Counted from the first letter of the stretch, positions 48,210 through 59,239 are shown. The stretch is 64,000 nt of DNA from Artocarpus heterophyllus (GCA_025403435.1 CM046341.1:18685460-18749459), one strand, 5' to 3'. Numbers and translations: made by a program. The notes: generated from the sequence alone by a model not told the origin.

Positions 48210-49060
48210 ATGTCTAATCCAATCGTTGTTATTCTCTCAAATGAAAAATTAACCAGAGATAATTTTGTCAAGTGGAAGAGTAACATGAATATTGTACTAA
48301 TTTGCAAGAATTACAAGTTTGTCATGACGGAGGAATGTCCTCCACCGCCTGCTACCAATACCACTCGTAATGTACGAGAAGCATATGATCGTTGGATCAA
48401 GGCGAACAACAAGGTCCGCTGCTTCCTTTTGGCTGGCATGTCTGACATGCTTAGGGTGAAGCATGAAAGCATGGAGGCTACTTATAAGATAATGTAGTCT
48501 CTACAAGATATGTTTGGCAAACCTTCTGAAAAGGCACGTCATGGAGCCTTTAAGGCTATGATTAATGCCAAAATGAAGGCATGGGTCTCAGTCAGAGAAT
48601 ATGTTCTTAGCATGGTTAACTATCTCCATGAGGCCGAGGTAAACGGGGTGATGATAGATGAAGCCATTCAGGTGGGGATGATTTTAGAAATCCTCTCCCT
48701 TGTGTTCCTTCAGTTCAAGAGCAACTATTTCATGAACAAGATGAAATATAACATGACCAAGTTGTTTAATGAGCTACAAACCTTCGAGTTTATTTTGAAA
48801 AAAGACCAAAGAAGGTGAGGCAAATGTTGCAGAAGCTCAACCTTTTTCTTCTGCTCAAAAGAACAGGAAGAGGAAGAAGAGAATTGAAGGAAGTGGTAAA
48901 TCTAAGAATAGAGAACAACCTAAGAGGAACAAGAGCAACAAAAACAAAAAGATCTCAAAGCAAAAGATGCCTAAAGGAAAATGTTTCCACTGTGGTGTAG
49001 TTGGGCACTAGAAGAGAAGCTGCAATAAGTATCTTCAAGAGCTCAAAGAGAAGAAAAACA
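48210..49060 (+). pseudogene. Copia-2 gag with zinc knuckle
   Basis: The start ATG at 48210 gives MSNPIVVILSNEKLTRDNFVKWKSNMNIVL, equivalent to the LTRENYNDWK start of copia-1. The frame runs to a stop after ATYKIM, resumes as MFGKPSEKARHGAFKAMINAKMK, and reaches CFHCGVVGH.KRSC at 48982-49023, where the residue after H is a stop (TAG) in place of the usual tryptophan. Basic KKNRKRKK-like sequence precedes the knuckle in a shifted frame. It is non-functional. Confidence 0.9.
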
Positions 49061-49700
49061 ATAGTAAATTAGATTTACTCATTTTCAAAGCTTGTTTAGT
49101 TGAAGATGATACTTCACCTTGGATAGTTGATTTAGGGGCAACTAACCATGTATGTTCTTCTTTGTAGATGCTTAGTTCTTTAAGTGAGCTTGCCAACGGG
49201 AAACAAACAACAAGAATGGGAACGAGAATGGTTGTTTTGGCAAAAGCAGTGGGAGTAATTAAACTTATTTTAAAAATAGGTTTTTAATGTTAGACAATGT
49301 TTATTACATTCCTAGTTTTCATAGAAATTTGATTTCTATTTCCAAGTTGTTTGAACAAATGTTTAGTGTTTTTTTTAATAGTAATTATGCTAATATTTCT
49401 AGAAATGGTTTGGATATTTGTTCTGCACATCTAGAAAATAGGCTTTACACTCTAAGGCTCAATGAAAAATCACTGCTCAATACTGAAATGTTCAAAGTTG
49501 AACAACCAAAAACCTAAGAAGCAAAAGGTTTCTTCTAATGATGAAACACACCTATGGCACCTTAGATTAAGTCATGTTAACCTTGACAGGATTAACAGAC
49601 AACTACTTATGGCACCTTAGATTAAGTCATGTTAACCTTGACAGGATTAATAGATTAGTAAAGGATGGTCCTTTAGGAGAACTGAAAGTTAGTTCTCTAC
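49061..49700 (+). pseudogene. Copia-2 protease and GAG-pre-integrase, with 55-bp duplication
   Basis: SPWIVDLGATNHVCSS carries the protease aspartate (49129-49131), but the D-S-G-A serine is leucine (49132-49134). MLDNVYYIPSFHRNLISI follows. The LWHLRLSHVNLDRIN pre-integrase block is present twice, because 55 bases are tandemly duplicated (49553-49607 and 49608 onward). The 55-base length shifts the reading frame. Confidence 0.88.
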
Positions 49701-50414
49701 CAGTTGTGAATCTTATCTTGAAAGTAAACTGAATAAAAGGCCTTTCTCTGCAAAAGGCAAAAGGGCCAAGGAACCACTTGAGCTAATACATTTAGATGTC
49801 TGCGGTCCATTGAATATACAAGCACATGGTGGTTACGAATATTTTGTCACATTTATTGACGATTATTTGAGGTATGGATATATGTACCTGATGCAAAGGA
49901 AATCTGAAACTTTTGGAAAGTTTAAAGAATTCCAAGCAGAAGTTGAAAAGCAATTAGGAAAGATGGTGCAGACTCTTCGATCTGATCGAGGAAGGAAATA
50001 CCTTGATACTGAGTTTAAGGACTATTTGATTGAATATGGTATTCTATTACAACTCACTATACCTGAAACAACACCATAGAATGGTGCTGCCGAAAGAAGA
50101 AATCAGACGTTACTTGATATGGTATGATCCATGCTAAGCTATTCATCATTACCCACTTCATTCTAGGGATATGCGCTACTAACTGTAGTATATCTTCTAA
50201 ACATGGTTCCATCTAAGTCTATTCTGAAAACACCCTTAGAGTTACAGAATGGTGGCAAACCTAGTACATGACATATCTGTATATGGGGTCCAACAATGTG
50301 TTGAAAGAAAAAACTGGGAAGCTAAAACCACATTCTGAAGTATGCTTGTTTGTAGGATACTCAAAAGAAACGAGGGGAGGATTGTTTTATAGTCCATAAG
50401 AAAAGAAGGTATTT
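49701..50414 (+). pseudogene. Copia-2 integrase
   Basis: The open part 49810-50079 includes YEYFVTFIDDYLRYGYMYLM, ETFGKFKEFQAEVEKQ and TLRSDRGRKYLDTEF, so the first two catalytic aspartates are visible. A stop replaces glutamine after PETTP. NGAAERRNQTLLDM, with the catalytic glutamate, follows at about 50080. Later pieces (WGPTMC..KTGKLKPHSEVCLFVGYSKETRGG) carry stops. Confidence 0.88.
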
Positions 50415-51470
50415 GTGTCGACAAATGCCACTTTTCTCAATAATGATTATATGACAAACTATAAATCTCATAGCAAAGTTGTACTTGAAGAGTTACTTTC
50501 TGACCAATTCAGACCACAACCGACAACTGTTGTCGAAGGACAAGATGAGGAAACCACATTTGCAAATCAAGATTTCATACCACCTCGATGTAGTGGGAGG
50601 GTTGTAAGACCACCTCACTACAAGGAAATTGGAGAAGCACATGTTGCTATCCTTGATAATGGTGAGGATAATTTGTTGACATATCGTCATGCAATGGAAA
50701 ATTCTAAGAGGAAGAAATGGCTGGAGCCTATGAAGCTTGAAATGAAGTACATGTACTCCAATTCACTCTGGAACTTGTGGATCTACCTGAAGGGATAAAA
50801 CCCATAAAATGCAAATGAATTTATAAGAAGAAAAGAGGAATGGATGGGAAAGTTGAGACTTTCAAAGATAGGCTTGTGGTGAAGCATTTTTCCTAAAAAG
50901 AGGGAGTTTTTCTCACCCATAGCTATGCTTAAATCCATTTCGATTCTTTTATCCATTACAACATGTCTTGATTACGAGATATGACAAATGGATATCAAGA
51001 CTGCCTTTTTGAATGAGTATCTTGAGGAAAGCATCTATATAGTGCAACCAAAAGGGTTTGTAGTCAAAGGTCAAGTGCAAAAAATTTGCTAGTTGCAAAG
51101 GTCCATTTACGGACTTAAGCAAGCTTCAAGGTCTTAGAACTTAAGATTTGATGTGGCGATCAAGTCTTATGGTTTCGATCAAAAAGTTGATGAACCTTAT
51201 GTATACAAGTACATCAAAGATAAGAAAGTGATCTTCTTAGTTCTTTATGTGAATGATGTCCTACTCGTTAGGAATGATGTAGGGGTTTTATCTAATGTAA
51301 AGAAACGGCACACAACCAATTCCAAATGAAAGATTTAGGAGAGGGAAGTTATATTCTTGGAATCCAGCTCATAAGAGATCGCAAGAACAAACTGTTGGTG
51401 CTATCTCAGGCATCATACATCAATAAGGTGTTTATCAAATATTTGATGCAAAATTTCAACCTAGGATTAG
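50415..51470 (+). pseudogene. Copia-2 linker and reverse transcriptase
   Basis: MSTNATFLNNDYMTNYKSHSKVVLEE begins the linker, and RRRSGRVVRPPHY-type and HAMENSKRKKWLEPMKLEMK sequence leads into RT. The RT then breaks at about 50798. Later pieces include MDIKTAFLNEYLEESIY, YGLKQASRS before a stop, and FLVLYVNDVLLV, so YVDD is YVND as in copia-1. Stops and frameshifts occur throughout. Confidence 0.88.
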
Positions 51471-51637
51471 ATCTTTAGGTGGCGATTAAACACTTTCTCC
51501 AATATCTTAGGAGAGCAAGAAAATAAACACTTACATTGATTCCAATTTTCAATCAGATAAGGACATTACTTGCAAAGAGTTTCGAGGGATATTTGGAAGG
51601 CTTAGGTCCAATAGACATGTCTCACATGCTTTAGGGT
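51471..51637 (+). pseudogene. Copia-2 RNase H remnant, internally deleted
   Basis: Only VAIKHFLQYLRRARK-like sequence (about 51480-51525) and a short tail remain before the polypurine tract, where roughly 700 bases of RNase H would be expected. The YTDSDFQS, TTEAEY and YCDNN blocks are absent. This is a deletion, not a divergent domain. Confidence 0.75.
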
Positions 51638-51648
51638 AAGTGGGAGAT
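51638..51648 (+). other. Copia-2 polypurine tract
   Basis: AAGTGGGAGAT directly precedes the 3' LTR, identical to the copia-1 tract. The LTR then begins TATTGGG where the other copy has TGTTGGG, a G-to-A change in the terminal dinucleotide. Confidence 0.9.
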
Positions 51649-53766
51649 TATTGGGATCGGTGCCCTATAAGCATTGACATTGTATATATTGTTAATAAAT
51701 AAATAAAGCAACAATTATAATTATGTTTGTTGCTTATATGTATTATGAATACTTTTATAAATATCAAAAAAATTCTATGATTATTTATGTGACTATAAAT
51801 TTAGCATATAAGTGTTTTATGCTTAAGGATAAAATTTACAAATAATAATCTAAATAGTCTGTGATAATCAATTAAAGTTTAGGATCTTTAATTAAATATT
51901 ACAAGTACTGTCCAATGTCATTTAGAATGAAACAGTCTTATCCGGGCTATTAATGTAGAGCCATTAGATTAGAGGTACTTTATATAATGAGATTATATAG
52001 GACTAGACTAGATAAATTATGAATCTCAAATAATTGTCCGTTATAAATAAAGCACTTAAATTTATCACTATGATAATTATATATATGACAGTCTTAATCC
52101 TAAATATTTATTAGACTCTTATTTATGATATTTTGTTTTTTTACTTGCATGATAAGATTTGTCTAAACACATATCATAACTTAGCATCTTGGAAACATAG
52201 TGGAATAAATGGTTAGGAATAATATTATATAGATATCGAATCCAGTCCTTCCCTATGGAAGTTAGAAAAATAATTCTCTTAAGTGATGATTCGAGGTTTG
52301 AACAGTAAAGTGTTTGTTCATAATAAAATTATGAATTAACTGTTCATTAGAGAATTATTAGAACTCAAGAATAAAGATGTAATAAGAGAGATAAACAGAA
52401 ATTGAACATAGCTCTTATTATGAACTATTTATGGAGGACTGACTTATATGTAATGATTATATCAATGGACTACTCGTTAATTTTCTTTGAGTAATTTTAC
52501 TATAATCTTAAGAGTTTAGTTTTAGGTTTTTGGTGAAGTAACACTGAAACTAATAAATTTGGCACATTCATTAAAGAGTTTGATTAATTGTCAAATTTAT
52601 TAGAGCTCGGGTTATAGGTTCATAGGTCCTAAATGCCACCTCAATAACACTGTATTAGATTTAATGCATAGAATAAATTATACATATTTAATTTAGAATT
52701 ATTGAATTCTGAATTAATTATTTCACACTTGAGTTATGTGACATAGAAAAATGTTCTCTATAATGTATAATGTAATGTGATAAATGTTGTCACATTTAAC
52801 TGAGCATTAGTTAATTAATTAATTAATTATATTTAATTAATTAGATTTATTAAATAGGTTTTAAATTAATTAATTTATAATATTTAAATAATAAGATTAT
52901 TTAAATATATTTTTTAATTTTGTATGACACATGTGTCGTGGGATGGCATTTTGTCTTTTCTAACATGGATACAAAATTAAATTATTAATTAATTTAAAAT
53001 CTATTCTTAAATAAATATAATTTATTTTTGAATTTAAATATATATATATAAGATTTAATAATATATATTATATATATACATAAGTTTTGTTTACGGTCTT
53101 ACGTAAATGATATATATTATATGTATACATATTTAAGTTTTGTTATTATATATATTTTATATATACACGTAAGTTTTTTGGTTTTGAACCAAAACGTGTT
53201 ATATATATACATGTATAGATTCACGTGGATTTAGTTGTTTTAATTTAAGTTAAAAAAAAAAAAAGAAGAAAAGGGATAAGCAATATAGAGTATATCTTTT
53301 CCCCATATATTTAATATGGTAGTTATTTCAGATTTAAAATAAATTAAACTTAATTGAAAAATAACTACTTGCTCAGATTTAAATATATAGAGATAACAGT
53401 TATCTTATGAATCTATCAATCTTTTCACGTCACTTGAGAGAAAAAACTTAGAGTTCTTTATCTGAAAAATATGCCTGCTATCTCATGTATTGAGTATATA
53501 GCAGATCTAGAAAGTGTGAGGTTAATTTATTCTAGCAGTTTGGCACCCACTCGTTTTTCCATTGGTGTGGAGGCTTGGCTTAAAAGATCGTGGTGTCAAA
53601 GAAGAAAGCTTGAATACCCTAATAAGTCTTCAAGAAGTTTGTAACAATTCTCAAAGCTTTCTATTATTAATTAAAATTATATAGCTATGCCCAATAAACA
53701 AAGTTGGAAAATTTTTATTTGGCAACGATCTGTTTCTTCTGCTGTTTTTCATATTTAATTCCAACA
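51649..53766 (+). repeat. Copia-2 3' LTR
   Basis: This is a 2118-bp LTR matching 43649-45773. The ttttggttttgaaccaaaa palindrome is kept exactly (about 53176-53194), and the gtttacg hairpin is slightly damaged (ggtcttacgtaaat). It ends TTCCAACA and is followed by aatgc. Confidence 0.93.
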
Positions 53767-53776
53767 AATGCTAAAA

Positions 53777-54169
53777 AATGTCTAAATACTCCTTCTCACA
53801 ATGAACAACCCTAGTTTCAGGGTCCCAACCAAGTCTAGTATCATTCATAAGGATGGAGTACAGATGAAAAGTCCTTATCAACTGGTTTCTCTTCTATTTA
53901 CAATGTTCGTTAGGAACACCTAGGCCAAAAATCTCCAAGGCCCACCTATCCCAAACAGCCGTTGAAGGATGTCTACCAAGAACAGTTGTTTGATGCTCCA
54001 TCAAACATAACAACAATGCCTTCTCAGTTTGCCTACTCCAATTAAATATTGCCTCATTGTCATTCTTTCTCTTCCTCATCTTCTCCATTTTCACACATGA
54101 ATCATCGAGCAAGCAAGCATCAATACAGATGCATATAATAGAAAAAAAAACAACGTAAAAAAAATTCAC
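53777..54169 (-). pseudogene. Harbinger Myb/SANT-like protein, first exon
   Basis: The minus strand reads MRKRKNDNEAIFNWSRQTEKALLLCLMEHQ...LGRHPSTAVWDRWALEIFGLGVPNEHCK, then after a stop RTFHLYSILMNDTRLGWDPETRVVHCEKEYLDIF. This is the Myb/SANT-like domain (W-rich, helical) carried by PIF/Harbinger elements, probably needed for DNA binding alongside the transposase. The ATG near 54082 is a likelier start than the longer frame at 54169. Copia-2 lies directly downstream, in or next to the following intron. Confidence 0.78.
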
Positions 54170-54279
54170 AACAATATCAACATAAATTTGGCACAGAACT
54201 ATTGTCTTCTTTTATTTCACATTAGGAGCGTAATCACCATGGCTATAAACGTCCATAGCAGTACTACAACCGATTAGTA

Positions 54280-55400
54280 CACACAAAGAAGGGCCAAAAC
54301 GATACGTAACAGAGGGTGGGGAATTCCAAAATGACAGCTCACATGGGTGAGTAACGACCAAAACGACATCGAACATAACACATAAGGAAGGGCCAAAATG
54401 ATAGCTAACAGATGATAGGGAAAGGGCAAAACTACAACTAACATATAGGAAAAACACGTGAATAATCAACTGGGAGAATATTGGCATAATAAGCCCCACA
54501 ATCCTTAATAAAAACATTTCAACCAATATGACAAAGCATAAATAGTTTCATCATAGCCAATCCCATTTCTCAAATCAAAATGTAGTATCAACAAATTTAT
54601 CATGTTTAATTGCTATTAACACAAAAAAAAAAAAAAAAAACCCTCATTAGCCAACAAATATGCAAATCAATTGTTGAGCTCAAAAGTATGTACTTGAGAA
54701 GAAGAATAAACTTAAACTAGTTCATAGTTGCACCGACGAAAACTAGTTCATAGTTACTCCAACAACTGTTTTGTTCTTTTTTTTTTTTTTTGTCATGGAA
54801 TCAAACTTAAGGCTCAAAACTAGTGGGGAACCAAAATGACAACTCACAGGAATAGGGAGGGCCGAAACGACAAGTAATAGGAGTAGGAAGGGCCAAAATG
54901 ACAGCTCACAGTGATGGGGAGGGCCAAAACGATAAGCAACAGAGGGTGGCGAGGGCCAAAACAACATCAAACATAGCACATATTGAGGGGCCAAAATGAC
55001 AGCTCGCAGAGGTAGGGAATGGCCAAAATGACATCAAACATAACACATAGGGAAGGTCCAAAACGACAGGTAATAGAGGGTGGGAAGGGCCAAAATGACA
55101 AGTAACAAAGGGTAGGGAGGGCCAAAACGATAGGTAATAGAGGGTGGAGAGGACCAAAACAACAGCTTACAGGGGCGAGAAATGGCCAAAACGACATCGA
55201 ACACAACTCATGGGGAGGGGCCAAAACGACAGGTAACAAAGGGTGGGGAGGGCTAAAACGATAGCTCATTGAGGTGGGGAATGGCCAAAACGACATCAAA
55301 CATAACACGTAGGGAAAGGCCAAAACGATAGGTAATAGAGGGTGGGGAAGGCTAAAACGACAGCTCACAGGGGTGGGTGGAGAATTGCCAAAGCGGGGTC
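54280..55400. repeat. Minisatellite of about 33-bp units in 99-bp triplets
   Basis: Units start (a/g)ggccaaaacgaca and fall into three types: A ends '(g)gtaacagagggtgggga' (32 bp), B '(g)ctcacaggggtggggaat' (33 bp), C 'tcgaacataacacatagggaa' (34 bp). Over 54965-55370 the order runs B-C-A, A-A, B-C-A, B-C-A, B, so a 99-bp B-C-A block has itself been repeated. A shorter, more diverged A-B-C-A run lies at 54287-54440. Because 33 and 99 are multiples of three, long minus-strand frames arise (54743-55368), but they have no protein signature. Confidence 0.88.
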
Positions 55401-56124
55401 CAACCTATGGTGGGGACAAGGGGTTGGGAAGCTGACATGCATAGAGGGTGGAGAAGCACTTCTCATGGGTAAAAAATTCAAGGAATAAATTAAACTTAGA
55501 AAAAAAGGAACCAAAACCAAAATACTTACCATGTTTAAGCCTACTGACGAATCTGTAGATTACGGCCAAACCCAAGCAAGTTGCAACAAGGACTCTGATC
55601 GCCTATAACGACGCCGACAATGAGAACAAGTCAACTATACATGGCAATGCAGATGAGCTTTACGGCAGCCAAATCTACATCGACAGAACAGATGAGAGAG
55701 TCAAGGGACCAATTTGTCACCGACGGGACCAATAGTCATCGTTTTGAAAGAAAGAGGGAGGATAATAAGGTTTCCACCATAGGCGGAGAGTGGGGGCGAT
55801 GAATGTGGTGCACCCATTCGGTGGGAGTTTGGGGATTTATTGCAGAAGCAATTAACCCTTCAATGGTACAAAATTCTTTAAGAAAGAGAGAATCCCCACT
55901 GAAGCAATTTTAGGGAATCTGAACAATGCAGAGCTTTTACTATAGCTCAATGATTTGAGTACTCAGAAAATAAGCCCAAGGGTGAACTCCGAAAAAAGGA
56001 TTGAGATGTCTCAAAATCTCATCAATTGGATTTGAAAAGTGAGGGCACCAAACGAGATGTTTCGGTACTATATAGACTCTGAGTCCATTGAGTTATTCGA
56101 ATACCTAAAATAAGTGGGCTCATA

Positions 56125-56565
56125 GTATACACGAAGTTGGTGTACAAGCCACTTCTAACGGACAACAATTGTGAGTATAACCCCAAGTAGGAGTTGGTTT
56201 AACAACTAGGCGAAATTTATCATAAAAATTAATGCTCAAGCATTGAAAAAACCTTTATCAATAAGATAAACTTTATATCAAGAGATAGACCCATCAAGAT
56301 TTTGTATAATCTTGTAATTCTACTTATCACCAACAATGTTTTGTGAGGGATGGACAAGGGCATCAAATTCCTCAAACATTGCTTGACGCCAATGAGGAGA
56401 TTTTTGGGCTTGGCTAAAAGAGGTTGGTTCAATTTGGTCATGGGTGAAAGTGGCTGTAAGACAATAGGTTTTAATCTCCTTAATGATTTTGTTTTGTGAT
56501 TTAGTAATCGTGGGGTGAATTGGAGGGGCAGGTTTAGGGGTTGGAGTTGGGGCGGTAAGACTCAC
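56125..56565 (-). pseudogene. Copia-4 linker and reverse transcriptase, proximal part
   Basis: TAPTPTPKPAPPIHPT, SQNKIIKEIKTY, and EPTSFSQAQKSPHWRQAMFEEFDALV form the copia linker and RT start (compare EPTxFxQAxKxPxWRxAMxEExxAL). After frame breaks, KWLVHQLRVYY (for WSLHQLDVNN) runs to the Harbinger junction at 56124. RT continues at 40662. Confidence 0.85.
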
Positions 56566-56599
56566 CTAATTAATTATGATAATGGCAAGAAAGTGGGCA

Positions 56600-57182
56600 C
56601 AAATGCTTCATGACTCGAGAAAGAATGGGGCCCAGGTGCATGAGACGTCTGAAAACTTGATGAAGAGACATGTTGCACTGTCGGAGGTTATCAGATAGGA
56701 TGAGACACTAAAAAGGGACCAAACAATGCGGTGCAGAGTCAAGAAGTGCCCATTGATTAAAGGCATTGGTTGGAACTAAAGAGGAAGAGTGTGGATGACC
56801 GTGAAACAGAAAAGAATTTCTAACGAATATAACATGACGAGGTATAAAGACATGGGTGGTTTGTGGATCAGATAGGCATTATGCTTTGTGGAGTATCCTA
56901 TGAATACACAAGGATGAGAATGATGTTAAAGTTTGCGTTTGTTATAAGGATGCAAGCATGGGCAATACAAGCAGCTCAATACATGCAATTTGATATAAGT
57001 TGATGATTTATTTGTTTGTTTGTGAAACAGAGATTGGTTACTGATAATTACTGTGGGAAGACGATTGATGAGGTGGGTAGCATTGTAAAAGTCTGCAAAC
57101 CAATGAAGGCTTAATGAAGTAATATTAACCCAGTTTCAACAATATGAAGGTGACGTCGCTCGATGTTGCAAATGAGCTCCGG
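56600..57182 (-). pseudogene. Copia-4 integrase, distal part
   Basis: The minus strand reads ICNIERRHLHIVETGLILLH (matching NGxAERRHRHIVETGLxLL, with the catalytic glutamate), then YCPCLHPYNKRKL and HPCVFIGYSTKHNAYLI, the FLGYS block that ends copia integrases. Stops interrupt it. It begins at the target duplication of the hAT-like insertion, upstream of which the integrase continues at 58269. Confidence 0.82.
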
Positions 57183-58260
57183 TAGGTTCCATTTCAACAC
57201 CACCAGCCGACCGAACTGATGGTTCGGTTTTACATGAATAAGTAACCTAGACCGAACCATCGGAAAAATGGTAACCAACCAAAAAACCGTTGGTGGTGGT
57301 CAGTTCGGTCACGAATTTTAACCGTCGGTGCATGAATGAAGAAGAAAATTAAACCAAAAAAAAAGGAAAGCAAAAAAAAAAAAAAAAAGAGCTTTAAACC
57401 ACATATTGCAACAACAATCCACTCTCAATACTCTTTATAAAATACGTAACAGTCTATTCAACAATAGATTGAAAAAAAAATCTAAAAAATTCTAAAAAAA
57501 AAATCTCAAAAATTCTAACTCACCTTAGAGACATTGGAATTTGAAAAAGGGACAGAGCAACGTAATGAGGCGAGGACAAATCTGATGATGGTGATGCCGG
57601 CGAAAATGACAATCAGAGATAGATCACTGCAGTACAAAGGTCAGATTTGATAAGTGAGAGAGAGATGTTGAAAGAGAGCGGCGAGGTCGTAGTTTTTTTC
57701 TTTTTTTCTTTTTTTCTTTTTTTAAGTGACGATATGATATAAAAGAAAAAATTACAATACGTGTCTAAATTATTGTTATAAAATTAAAATCTAACACAAT
57801 ATTTATAATATCTTAAAAATGTCTTTAATGATATAATAATTATCTTAATGATATTACATATTGTACTATATAATTACATATAAATAATTTTAATGATATC
57901 ATTATAAGACATTTGTAAAATTTTTAAAAATTTTTAAAAATTAAAATTATATTTTGATTTAATAAATATAATTAGATCATTGTCTGATGATAAAATACTA
58001 ACATTTTTCTAGCGGCCCACAGGCCCTAAATGCGTAATGGACTCAAAGCGTCCCTCATGAAATATCAACTTTGCTTTTTTAAGATATATATGGTTTGGTT
58101 CAGTTAAAGCCGAATTTCTTAATATAAGAACTGAAACCGAACTGAATGAGTTCGGTTCGCTTCGGTTTTTAAAACCACTTTTTCAGTTTTGTGGCTTACA
58201 ATAACATTCTGGGTGTTTAAATAGGTTGCGGTCGGTTCCTGGTTTTTCTATTCAGCCCTA
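57183..58260. mobile_element. 1078-bp hAT-like non-autonomous element
   Basis: It is flanked by agctccgg (57175-57182) and agttatgg (58261-58268), five of eight bases alike. The ends are taggttcc... and, in reverse complement, tagggctg.... Both subterminal regions are rich in 'aaccgaac/gttcggt' words (57205-57320 and 58090-58250) in inverted orientation. No transposase is present. It splits the copia-4 integrase: IQHLKSPHHTP is on one side and P..ICNIERRH on the other. Confidence 0.75.
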
Positions 58261-58268
58261 AGTTATGG

Positions 58269-59100
58269 TGTGTGGTGAGGGGATTTTAAATGTTGGATAC
58301 CATATTTAGTAAGTATTGAAGCTAGGCCTCCATATTCCCTTCCTCCATCCGAGCAAACTGTGACAATTTTGGTTTGAAAAAAAAAAGAAAAAATTCAATC
58401 ATTTTTTAACTTTCCAAATATGGTTTTGACTTTATAATTGTATTTCGTGAAATAGAGCCAAGAATATTGGGAGGAAGAGATAAATGTTAAATTTTTGAAA
58501 CTTTTTAAAGTAATTGTCAGGTTTTGAAAATATACTTAGTAAATGTCAGCAAAAAGAAAATTTATCAGTAAAAAAAACTTCTAAACTCATAGTATACAAA
58601 TAAGTAAAAAATATTTTACTAAGTAAATTTTTATACTGCCATTTACTATAAATATTTTCAACTTGACATTTACTTCAATTAGTTTTGAAAAAATGAAATT
58701 TCTTATCATTTCCGAAGAATTTTAGTATAATAATCAGCAAACACAACATAATAGCGAAAATCATCAATGATTCAATTGGCGCAGGATCACAAACATCAAA
58801 ATATAATATTTCAAGAGGTTTGGCACGTCAAATTCCAAATAGAAGTTTGTAACTTCTATGACAAGGACAAGAGTTGCAATGATTAATACTATACTCTGAA
58901 TATGGTAGAGACTCAACAGACATAGGACTCTTAAGAACTTTTGAATGACGAATGATCAAGAAAGGAGTGTCATTGACTCAACGAAGGCTTCATTGCATGG
59001 AATGCACGTATTAGTGTTGGAACAAGACAGCCATTCATGCACGTGCTCTTTATTCGACCCGTGAATCAGTGACACCCTTGTGTTCGAATCCTTAACAACA
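58269..59100 (-). pseudogene. Copia-4 integrase, proximal part, with MITE
   Basis: The minus strand reads HCNSCPCHRSYKLLF and PLEILYFDVCDPAPIES (matching the zinc-binding and first-aspartate blocks DVWGPAP), then YSWLYFTKYNYKV and FQTKIVTVCSDGGREYGGLASILTKYGIQHLKSPHHTP with the second aspartate (SDGG). A MITE at 58490-58692 separates the first two parts. Stops are present. Confidence 0.82.
58490..58692. mobile_element. About 200-bp MITE with long imperfect inverted repeats
   Basis: The left arm (58494-58548: ...aaagtaattgtcagg.tttgaaaatata.ttagtaaatgtcag) is matched in reverse complement by the right arm (about 58632-58688: ...gaagtaaatgtcaagttgaaaatatttatagtaaatggcag). No coding capacity. 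It sits between the DVCDPAP and YSWLYF blocks of the copia-4 integrase. Target duplication is unclear. Confidence 0.75.
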
Positions 59101-59239
59101 AAACAACCAAGAGAAAAACTTCAATCGAGGTGTTATCTTGATTGCAAAACTGAGACACAAATAAGAGGTTTTTTGCAATTTTTTTGGTGCACACAAAACA
59201 CTATTTAATTGAAAAGTGGAATTTGAGGTAATAAGATTA

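Larger units (their letters stand above)
43649..53766 (+). mobile_element. Copia-2: decayed Ty1/copia retrotransposon inside the Harbinger element
   Basis: LTRs of about 2.12 kb (43649-45773 and 51649-53766) flank a plus-strand gag-pol. There is a degenerate initiator-Met primer site, a 2.4-kb leader, gag, protease, integrase and RT pieces, and a polypurine tract. RNase H is almost entirely deleted. The LTRs differ at many sites, so the insertion is old. Flanks aacac and aatgc agree at three of five bases. Protein sequence and polypurine tract resemble copia-1, so the two probably belong to one lineage. Confidence 0.93.
40666..56121 (-). mobile_element. PIF/Harbinger DNA transposon, carrying copia-2
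   Basis: It starts gggtccgtttgataa and ends (reverse complement) gagcccactt, degenerate PIF/Tourist-type termini, and is flanked by ATA on both sides (40663-40665, 56122-56124). It encodes on the minus strand a DDE_Tnp_4-type transposase (41187-42165) and a Myb/SANT-like protein (53777-54169 and 42890-43530), the two proteins typical of this superfamily. Without copia-2 the element is about 5.3 kb. Excising it with one ATA restores the RT reading frame HQLRVYYVFLQG. Confidence 0.85.

Noticed and set aside
54743..55368. Minus-strand frames with repeated SFWPF / CRFGP motifs
   Set aside because: They are translations of the minisatellite, whose unit lengths are near multiples of three. No start context or domain supports a protein.
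54280..55400. Possible CRISPR array
   Set aside because: The repeats are contiguous without unique spacers, and the setting is a plant transposon.
55620..55802. 60-codon plus-strand frame
   Set aside because: Lies in the non-coding 5' part of the Harbinger element with no recognisable motif.
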